Below are positions 1 to 4,509 of a stretch of DNA of 6,106 bases, in pieces; positions within the stretch are counted from its first letter, which is position 1, and the number at the start of each line of letters is the position of its first letter. Origin of the DNA: an archaeon. Lineage in GTDB: Archaea > Iainarchaeota > Iainarchaeia > Iainarchaeales > GCA-2688035. The DNA lies in contig JAUWWX010000059.1 of assembly GCA_030616665.1 (NCBI GenBank), positions 1 through 6,106 on the forward strand, written 5' to 3'. Below the pieces are notes generated by a model. That model did no database searches. It was not told the origin of the DNA and saw only the letters and a program-made list of their open reading frames with translations. A program made the translations under genes and the position numbers.

Positions 1-1
1 A

Positions 2-1015
2 TTGAGCTCATTTCCTGAAACAATGAAGAAGCAGCTAGACCACTATCTTTTCAGAAGAAACATCGTTATTGCCCACAGGGACTTTGAAAAGGTCTTCCTC
101 AGAATAAAGCAGAGGAAGAAATTCATAAACATTACCGGCATTGCTTCGAGTGGGCATTACCACTTTGGTCACAAGGTAGACATTGACCTGTTCAGGTTCT
201 TCAAAAAGAAAGGCGCGGTTAATTACTTCTGCGTATGCGACCTAGATGCGTATGACAGCAGACCAAGGATAAAAACCTTGAATGAAGCAAAGAAATTTGC
301 GGTTCTCAATGCAGCAGACGCGCTTGCTCTCGGCTTGAGCGAATGCGACATCTTTGTGCAGGGCAACCAGCGAAAAGAGTACTACAGCTTTGCCTTCGAG
401 CTTGGAAAAAAGATCACTGCAAAAACATTTGAGGCAATCTATGGGCACTTGGATTTAGGCAAGGTCTCAGCAAACCTTTTGCAGTACGCTGACATCCTGC
501 ACTGTCAACTGCCACCTTTCTCAGGGAAAATGCCAAGCGTTACAGGCATTGGCATTGACCAAGACCCTCACGCGAGGGCAACCAGGGACATAGCGAAAAG
601 GCTTCCCTATGATTTGGAGATGCCTAGCTTTATCTACTTCAAGCATCAGTCTGGCTTAAAGCAAGGAAGCAAGATGAGTGCTTCCGACCCAGACACAGCT
701 ATCTTCCTCAACGACAGCGAGGCAGATGTCAAGAGAAAGATTGGCAACTGCTTTACTGGCGGGAGAAATACCGCAGATGAACAAAAGCGCCTGGGAGGCA
801 GACCTGAAGTCTGCAAAAAATACCAACTTGATTTGTTTCACCTCGAAAGCGACGCAAGGCTGAGAGACATCTTTGAGAAATGCACTTCTGGCAAAAGGCT
901 TTGCGGAGAATGCAAAAAGATTACAATAGAGTACTTGAACAAATTCCTACGCAAGCACCAGGCGAAGGCAAAAAAGGAAATTCCAAAGGCAAAAAAGCTT
1001 GTTTTTGGAAAATAG
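2..1015 (+). CDS. trpS: Tryptophanyl-tRNA synthetase, archaeal/eukaryotic type (5' end cut by window)
   Basis: This class Ic aminoacyl-tRNA synthetase charges tRNA-Trp with tryptophan using ATP in the cytosol. Counting residues from the TTG at base 2, the HIGH-type signature is GHYHFGH (51-57), a GIDQDPH segment typical of archaeal TrpRS lies at 184-190, and the KMSKS loop is KMSASDPDTA (224-233). The C-terminal anticodon-binding region carries the family's LCGECK element (300-305). KMSAS and this C-terminus mark the archaeal/eukaryotic rather than the bacterial type. The visible part is 337 residues and begins just before the LFRRN..IAHRD segment. As I recall the family, archaeal TrpRS has roughly 40-60 more residues before this point, so the TTG at base 2 is probably internal and the gene starts outside the window. 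It ends at TAG 1013-1015, one base from the convergent Usp-like gene, which leaves no room for a separate terminator. I am very confident of identity and not of the start. Confidence 0.95.
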   Translation: MSSFPETMKKQLDHYLFRRNIVIAHRDFEKVFLRIKQRKKFINITGIASSGHYHFGHKVDIDLFRFFKKKGAVNYFCVCDLDAYDSRPRIKTLNEAKKFAVLNAADALALGLSECDIFVQGNQRKEYYSFAFELGKKITAKTFEAIYGHLDLGKVSANLLQYADILHCQLPPFSGKMPSVTGIGIDQDPHARATRDIAKRLPYDLEMPSFIYFKHQSGLKQGSKMSASDPDTAIFLNDSEADVKRKIGNCFTGGRNTADEQKRLGGRPEVCKKYQLDLFHLESDARLRDIFEKCTSGKRLCGECKKITIEYLNKFLRKHQAKAKKEIPKAKKLVFGK

Positions 1016-1016
1016 G

Positions 1017-1538
1017 TTACTCCCATCCAGGCAGCTTCACTGCCTCTATTTCGATTCCAGGCAATTTTTCCCTCATGTCATGCAAAAGCTTTTTGAAAAA
1101 GTGGTTGTCCTGCTTCACGACATAAATCTTGTCAACCATGTGCAGCATGGCCAAGTGCTCTATCTTGTTTGCCGTGTTGCCCCATTCAATCACGTCGTTG
1201 CAGGTCTTTTTCTTCTTGCCCAAGGCGATCTTGGCCTTTTGCATCAATGCATTTCCAACTGCAATCTCGTTTGTCGCAAAACCAAATCCGCCTGACATGG
1301 CATTTGTGTCAATCACCAAGAGCAGGATTACTTCCCTTGCCTTGCTTGCAACCAGGTCAATGAAGGCAGGCTCGGCCTCCCTCTTTGAGAGAAGCGGCAC
1401 CAGAACCCTTATGCCCTTGCCTTTTCCACCAGGCTTTGGTTCGCTTTTTCCTTTTTCCCCTGGTTGTATTTTGCTCTTTCCTGGCTTGCCTTTTCCCTTT
1501 TCCTCATATAGCTTGGAACTGGTCTTTCCTTTTTTCAA
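1017..1538 (-). CDS. Usp-like (universal stress protein fold) protein with Lys/Gly/Pro-rich N-terminal tail
   Basis: The protein has 173 residues. Residues 1-42 are a low-complexity tail of Lys, Gly, Pro and Glu, likely disordered. Residues 43-170 read like a UspA-type alpha/beta domain: a first strand (IRVLVPLL, 43-50), a second strand (REVILLLVID, 68-77), then NDVIEWGNTANKIEHLA (114-130) and strand DKIYVVKQ (136-143), which match the usual order of D..v..G.p...I...A and D.ivvG. The glycine-rich nucleotide loop that normally follows is absent, so ATP binding is doubtful. The best start is TTG 1538-1536, with GGTGAG (1548-1543) four bases before it; no ATG or other good in-frame start occurs before the domain. 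The gene overlaps the end of the upstream HTH gene by 35 bases, which implies translational coupling. Its stop is one base from that of the convergent TrpRS gene. Fold assignment is moderate and function is unknown. Confidence 0.7.
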   Translation of the reverse strand: MKKGKTSSKLYEEKGKGKPGKSKIQPGEKGKSEPKPGGKGKGIRVLVPLLSKREAEPAFIDLVASKAREVILLLVIDTNAMSGGFGFATNEIAVGNALMQKAKIALGKKKKTCNDVIEWGNTANKIEHLAMLHMVDKIYVVKQDNHFFKKLLHDMREKLPGIEIEAVKLPGWE

Positions 1539-2283
1539 TTATCTCACCATCGTCCTTCAACAGTTCGCACACGATTCTTGCAAGGGTCCTGCTTATCCCA
1601 ATCTTCTCTGCAATTTTCGCATGGCCGATTCCCTTCTCTGCCTTTATCATAGCAAGCGCCCTTTCCCTGTATTTCTGGTAGAGTGGGCTTTCAACCACGT
1701 AAAAGAAGCCGTCAAAGCTTTTGATTCCCCTAATCTTTCCGCCTTCAATTTCATTCCTGAACTTTGCGCTCAAAATCTTTGCGTTTTCTCTATTCTTGAA
1801 GACAAGGAAGCCGTCCGTTTCAAGGCTGTACTTGTCAGGCCTTTTCTCTTTTGCGCTGGCTGACTCTGACTCCTTTTTTGCAGGGATGCCCTGCTCTTTG
1901 CCCCTCTTTCCAAGCTTCACGTTTTTCTCAATCTCTTCCCTTGTCTTGTAAACAGCCCTCTTGTATTTTGGGCTGAGCCTGAAGGCAACAATGCTGCCTT
2001 CCATTAGCATTTCCTTGAAGCGTGGCAGCTCTTCCTTTCCCAAAAACCGCTCAAACTTTCCTTCAACCCTGTCCTTCAAATCCTTTCCCTTAAGCAAGCC
2101 AAAAATCTTCATGTCCAAAGGATTTTCCCTTTCTTTCTCTTTCTCCAACAGCACCCAGACGCCCTTCCTTGCTTTCACAATCTCGTACGCTGCGTCCTGG
2201 TCCAGCCCAAGCTGGTTAAATTCCTTTTCCTGAACAAGCAGGGCAAGCTCCTTGCCCTTTGCTGAAACCCTAACTTCCACCAT
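1504..2283 (-). CDS. HTH-domain protein of unknown family, probable DNA-binding regulator
   Basis: The protein has 259 residues and I do not recognise its family. Residues 1-47 form a beta/alpha segment (VEVRVSAKGKELALLV... through KGVWVLLEK). Residues 58-113 are a charged helical region ending in a strand pair (SIVAFRLSPKYKRAVYK). Residues 123-150 are a Lys/Glu/Ser linker, probably disordered. Residues 155-199 form a second small alpha/beta unit (GFLVFKNRENAKILS ... IKSFDGFFYVVE). Residues 205-259 read as a winged helix: HAKIAEKIGISRTLARIVCE gives the two HTH helices, and LLKDDGEIIEKRKDQFQAI gives the wing. The start is ATG 2283-2281. There is no Shine-Dalgarno, and the palindrome CCAATATATTGG lies 3 bases upstream, so the message is probably leaderless or nearly so. 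The Usp-like gene begins inside its 3' end. It is likely a transcription regulator, possibly autoregulated; the target is unknown. Confidence 0.8.
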   Translation of the reverse strand: MVEVRVSAKGKELALLVQEKEFNQLGLDQDAAYEIVKARKGVWVLLEKEKERENPLDMKIFGLLKGKDLKDRVEGKFERFLGKEELPRFKEMLMEGSIVAFRLSPKYKRAVYKTREEIEKNVKLGKRGKEQGIPAKKESESASAKEKRPDKYSLETDGFLVFKNRENAKILSAKFRNEIEGGKIRGIKSFDGFFYVVESPLYQKYRERALAMIKAEKGIGHAKIAEKIGISRTLARIVCELLKDDGEIIEKRKDQFQAI

Positions 2284-2320
2284 AACCCAATATATTGGTT
2301 AATAAAACAATTAAAAAAGA
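2281..2320 (-). promoter_or_regulatory. Candidate promoter and operator palindrome of the HTH gene
   Basis: The perfect 12-bp palindrome CCAATATATTGG (2287-2298) ends 3 bases before the ATG of the HTH gene. On the minus strand, AT-rich TATA-like stretches lie at 2307-2299 (TTTTATTAA) and 2318-2308, about 20-29 bases before the ATG, which suits a leaderless archaeal transcript. A dimeric regulator sitting on the palindrome would block initiation, so autoregulation by the HTH product is possible. This is a position-based inference in AT-rich DNA. Confidence 0.4.
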
Positions 2321-2364
2321 CTTATCTCAGCTTAGGATAAAAAAGACTTATCTCAGCCTATGAT
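2313..2364. repeat. Two tandem 26-bp repeats
   Basis: Units 2313-2338 and 2339-2364 share the identical 19-base core AAAAAAGACTTATCTCAGC (2313-2331 and 2339-2357) and match at 24 of 26 positions. On the minus strand each unit presents a T6 run after GATAAGTC, so together they could supply two archaeal T-tract termination sites between the sigma-like gene and the HTH gene. Only two copies are present, with no spacers, so this is not a CRISPR array. Confidence 0.85.
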
Positions 2365-2445
2365 CTCCAGAGGCCAATAAAACAGCGACTTAGCCTGGTT
2401 TGGCCTCTTTTTTGCCAGAGCCTTTTTATTGTTGTAGAGGCTGAG
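2352..2445. terminator. Nested inverted repeats with T-runs, probable bidirectional terminator or structured 3' UTR
   Basis: Three inverted repeats are nested in the intergenic DNA: CTCAGCCT/AGGCTGAG (2352-2359 with 2438-2445), CAATAAAA/TTTTATTG (2375-2382 with 2424-2431) and AGAGGCCAA/TTGGCCTCT (2369-2377 with 2400-2408). The last two share bases 2375-2377, so they exclude each other in part. On the plus strand the third hairpin runs straight into T6 (2408-2413). On the minus strand the outer stem is followed by T6 at 2344-2339. This lies in the 3' untranslated stretch of the sigma-like gene, so termination is the simplest role. Confidence 0.5.
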
Positions 2446-2454
2446 CCCCCTGTC

Positions 2455-3456
2455 TCATTTATTTAAGGCTTTTTGAAGCTTTGTAACGGCTCTCTTTTTA
2501 AGACCTGTAATCCAACCTTGTGAGACCTTTAGGTCTCTTGCAATTTGCTTATGGGTTCTTCCCCGAGAAATTTTTATTAGAACGTATCTCTCCTTTTCGT
2601 CTAGAACCTTGGCCATTAGTGCAATAACCTCTCTGTTAATGACAATTTCTAGTGGCTGTCTTTCCTCAACTTGCGTAACCATAATCTGCCCTCCCTTATC
2701 TCTTCTGAAGCTTGCTTCTTTTTTGCTTCTAATTTTCTTCAAGGCCTTGCCCATGTAATACCTGGAAGCAAAAAATTTCATAAGGGCTTCAACAGGAATG
2801 CTTTCCTTTGGATCAAAGTAATCCAGTTTCCTGAAAAGCATGTCCTTAACAATATCAATTACCGCACTCCGATTTTTTTTCTCGACCTTTCTTTTATTAA
2901 GAATAGAAATTATAAACGGCGTCATTCCCTCAACCAACAAAAGCTTTTCTTCAGTAGAAAAATGCTTTATTGGCTTCAAACCAAATGCATTTTCTAGAAT
3001 TTTCTCCCTGCTTCTAATCTGCTTGTCTTTGCCCCTGCCCTTGTTTACCTTTTCAACATATCCTGGTCTAATCTTGAGTTTGCGGGCAATTGCAGCAAAA
3101 CTCAAGTTCGTGTTTCCAATCATTTCTCTGGCTTTTTTGTAAAGGGTGTCCCACTTAACCATCTCCATTTTATCATTTCTAATTTTTGTTCTCAACTCCA
3201 CAAGTTCCTCAGGGGAAAGAATCTTTTCCTCTCGGTTGACCTTGTTAACATAAACCTGGGAAACCTCGCATTCCTTTCTGATGTCCTTAAGTGACATATT
3301 CTTCTTTGCCTTTGTTTCTTTCAGAAGCCTGATTACTTCTGGCCTCTTGTCGTGCGCCGGAAAATGCCTTGCTCTTACAGCTCTTTTTTGAATTTTAGAG
3401 CTTTCCTTTCTGCTGCGCAGTTTCCTTCCCCATGCCAAAACCTTTTTCTTTGGCAT
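2455..3456 (-). CDS. Sigma-70-like DNA-binding protein with two extra N-terminal HTH units
   Basis: This basic protein has 333 residues. Residues 1-38 are an Arg/Lys-rich tail. Residues 39-76 (MSLKDIRKECEVSQVYVNKVN) and 103-140 (LSFAAIARKLKIRPGYVEKVN) are two similar HTH units, both ending in YVxKVN. Residues 168-245 follow the order of sigma-70 region 2: TEEKLLLVEGMTPFIISIL, then an amphipathic helix (AVIDIVKDMLFRKLDYFDP, compare DLiQeG..GL..A...FDP), then a segment like F..yA...IRgai..alR (ALMKFFASRYYMGKALKKIR). Residues 281-333 match region 4: a helix holding LDEKERYVL, then RTHKQIARDLKVSQGWITGLKKRAVTKLQKAL. Regions 1.1 and 3 are not evident. The ATG (3456-3454) overlaps the RHH gene's TGA in TGATG, so the two are translationally coupled. 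The gene is AT-rich relative to most neighbours. Sigma homology is inferred by eye; a multi-HTH regulator of other ancestry is the alternative. Confidence 0.75.
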   Translation of the reverse strand: MPKKKVLAWGRKLRSRKESSKIQKRAVRARHFPAHDKRPEVIRLLKETKAKKNMSLKDIRKECEVSQVYVNKVNREEKILSPEELVELRTKIRNDKMEMVKWDTLYKKAREMIGNTNLSFAAIARKLKIRPGYVEKVNKGRGKDKQIRSREKILENAFGLKPIKHFSTEEKLLLVEGMTPFIISILNKRKVEKKNRSAVIDIVKDMLFRKLDYFDPKESIPVEALMKFFASRYYMGKALKKIRSKKEASFRRDKGGQIMVTQVEERQPLEIVINREVIALMAKVLDEKERYVLIKISRGRTHKQIARDLKVSQGWITGLKKRAVTKLQKALNK

Positions 3457-3713
3457 CAGTGCACGCCCCCGAACTTGTGCTCGTCCATTTCCTCCATTGC
3501 CTCTTCTACAAGCTTTTCCTCTCTTTCAAGTTCTTTCCTGCTCGGCTTTTCCCTTGCCTCTTCCCCCAAGATGGTTTTCTTGACCTCAATCAGCCTTGCC
3601 CTGATTGCATCCCGGATGAAATCGCTCCTGCTGCTGAAAAGGCCGTGCTCTTTAATCAGCTTATCTATTTGCCTGACAAGCTTTGGGTCAATCACAAGGG
3701 AATAATGCTTCAT
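3456..3713 (-). CDS. Ribbon-helix-helix (CopG/Arc-type) transcription regulator with acidic helical tail
   Basis: The protein has 85 residues. Residues 3-8 (HYSLVI) form the DNA-contacting beta strand. Residues 9-22 (PKLVRQIDKLIKEH) are helix A. Residues 28-45 (SRSDFIRDAIRARLIEVK) are helix B with the typical S(R/K)S.FIR.AIR motif. Residues 50-80 are a charged, mostly Glu/Lys helix that may form a coiled coil or a partner-binding tail. Such proteins dimerise and bind short palindromes in tandem. The start is ATG 3713-3711; AGGGG in the leader is a weak ribosome site. A perfect double palindrome (3738-3763) lies 25 bases upstream over the promoter, which points to autorepression. The stop overlaps the sigma-like gene's ATG, so the two proteins are made together. 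The layout resembles antitoxin-type RHH operons, but the partner does not look like a known toxin. Confidence 0.92.
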   Translation of the reverse strand: MKHYSLVIDPKLVRQIDKLIKEHGLFSSRSDFIRDAIRARLIEVKKTILGEEAREKPSRKELEREEKLVEEAMEEMDEHKFGGVH

Positions 3714-3737
3714 AAGCCTTTTTCAGCCCCTAAGAGG

Positions 3738-3763
3738 TATAACATGTTATATAACATGTTATA
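3738..3763. promoter_or_regulatory. Perfect 26-bp palindrome made of two 14-bp palindromes, probable RHH operator
   Basis: TATAACATGTTATA occurs at 3738-3751 and again at 3750-3763, overlapping by 2 bases, so the full 26 bp is also a perfect palindrome. The two centres are 12 bp apart, about one helical turn, which suits two RHH dimers side by side on one face of the DNA. It overlaps the TATA-like element of the RHH promoter and covers its expected transcription start, so a bound regulator would block initiation. Confidence 0.8.
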
Positions 3764-3777
3764 TAAATTACTTTCCA
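3738..3777 (-). promoter_or_regulatory. TATA/BRE-type promoter of the RHH/sigma-like operon
   Basis: On the minus strand a purine-rich BRE-like stretch (GGAAAGTAA, 3776-3768) precedes ATTTATATA (3768-3760). Archaeal initiation 22-26 bases beyond the TATA centre falls near 3738-3741, inside the double palindrome, and gives a leader of about 25 bases before the RHH ATG at 3713. No T-run separates it from the upstream operon, so read-through from trxB is also possible. Confidence 0.6.
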
Positions 3778-3780
3778 TTG

Positions 3781-3870
3781 TTAGCCCTCTTTCATGAAGA
3801 ACTTGTCTATCGCAGTAGAAGCAGAGTAGCACAGGTATCCAAGCAGCCCCAACAGCAGCCATGCCTGCAT
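3781..3870 (-). CDS. 29-residue membrane peptide, or truncated start of an EamA/DMT-type transporter
   Basis: The short reading frame begins MQAWLLLGLLGYLCY (1-15) and ends STAIDKFFMKEG (18-29) before TAA 3783-3781. Residues 3-20 are a hydrophobic helix, followed by IDKF, a pattern I know from the first helix of EamA/DMT drug/metabolite transporters (small hydrophobic helix, then a N/S..IDKFL-like segment), which are normally near 300 residues. It has good translation signals: AGGAG six bases before the ATG, placed inside the end of the methyltransferase gene, with the ATG two bases after that gene's stop. The bases after its stop lead straight into the RHH promoter and operator, and no continuation of a transporter is seen in the frames there. 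It may be a transporter remnant left by insertion or deletion, or a true small membrane protein of the operon. Confidence 0.5.
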   Translation of the reverse strand: MQAWLLLGLLGYLCYSASTAIDKFFMKEG

Positions 3871-3872
3871 CC

Positions 3873-4508
3873 TTAACTCCTCTTTTCAAACAGCAGCATT
3901 GAATACATTGCAAGCCTTTCCCCAAGCCCGTTGCCAAGCAGCCTGTTAAGCCTTCTGCTCGGTGTTGCCACTATTTTGCGCTTTACAGCCTTCCAGCCCC
4001 TGCCCAAGCCGGCTTCCAGATCCAGGCTGTCAAGCATGTGCAAGTGGCCCCTGCTCTGCATGCCCCTGAACTTGCTCAGCACTTTCCAGAAAAAACCCTT
4101 CTCCAAAGGAACAGTCACCAAAACCCGCTTCCTCGAAACCCTCTGCAGCTCTTTCAGTGCAAGCCTCCATTTGGGTACGTGCTCCAATACCTCGGTGCAC
4201 AAAACAAAATCAAACGAATTGCTTTTGAACGGCAGCCTTTCCGCGTTTATGCCGACAAACCTGCATCCAGGGAAATTCTTTTTTGCAAGAGGCAGCTTTT
4301 CAAAGGCAAAGTCGCCGCCAAAGACATTCTGGCTGAATCTTCTTGCAATGCCCTCAAAGTGGCCTTGGGCGCAGCCAACCTCCAAGAAAAACTCGTTCCT
4401 TTCAAGCTTTGCAACCTCTTCAACGATCAGTTGCTCCCTGGCCTTGTTGCCAAGCAGCCTGCCCCTCAAATCCCGATAATAGAAATTCTGGTCGTTCAGC
4501 TCAACCAT
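3873..4508 (-). CDS. Class I SAM-dependent methyltransferase (Methyltransf_11-like)
   Basis: The protein has 211 residues with a Rossmann-type methyltransferase core. Motif I is FLEVGCAQG (41-49), the SAM-binding loop. The end of strand 2 is VFGGDFA (62-68), with Asp66 in the place that usually contacts the ribose. NAERLPFKSNSFDFVLCTEV (88-107) followed by LEHVPKW is the classic post-I region of the UbiE/Methyltransf_11 group. RKRVLVTVPLEKGFFWK (126-142) is strand 5. GHLHMLDSLDLEAGL (154-168) is a segment common in methyltransferases acting on lipid, sugar or small-molecule substrates. The substrate cannot be told. The start is ATG 4508-4506, one base after the trxB stop, with GGGTTGA just before it, so it is coupled to trxB. 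It is followed, after 2 bases, by the 29-residue frame. No membrane segment is seen, so it is probably cytosolic. Confidence 0.88.
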   Translation of the reverse strand: MVELNDQNFYYRDLRGRLLGNKAREQLIVEEVAKLERNEFFLEVGCAQGHFEGIARRFSQNVFGGDFAFEKLPLAKKNFPGCRFVGINAERLPFKSNSFDFVLCTEVLEHVPKWRLALKELQRVSRKRVLVTVPLEKGFFWKVLSKFRGMQSRGHLHMLDSLDLEAGLGRGWKAVKRKIVATPSRRLNRLLGNGLGERLAMYSMLLFEKRS

Positions 4509-4509
4509 T

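Noticed and set aside
1129..1863. A 244-codon plus-strand open frame opposite the HTH and Usp-like genes
   Set aside because: It is antisense to two minus-strand genes with recognisable domains, has Phe/Ser/Leu/Pro-rich composition typical of a reversed Lys/Glu-rich gene, and has no family features.
2313..2364. CRISPR array
   Set aside because: There are only two directly abutting units with no spacer and no cas genes nearby.
2284..2454. tRNA or other standard RNA gene in the longest intergenic stretch
   Set aside because: No T-loop GTTCRA sequence or cloverleaf arms were found; the inverted repeats with T-runs fit terminators better.
3710..3937. A 75-codon minus-strand frame across the RHH promoter
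   Set aside because: It reads through the double palindrome (giving NMLYNMLY), overlaps the methyltransferase end and the better-supported 29-residue frame, and has no recognisable features.
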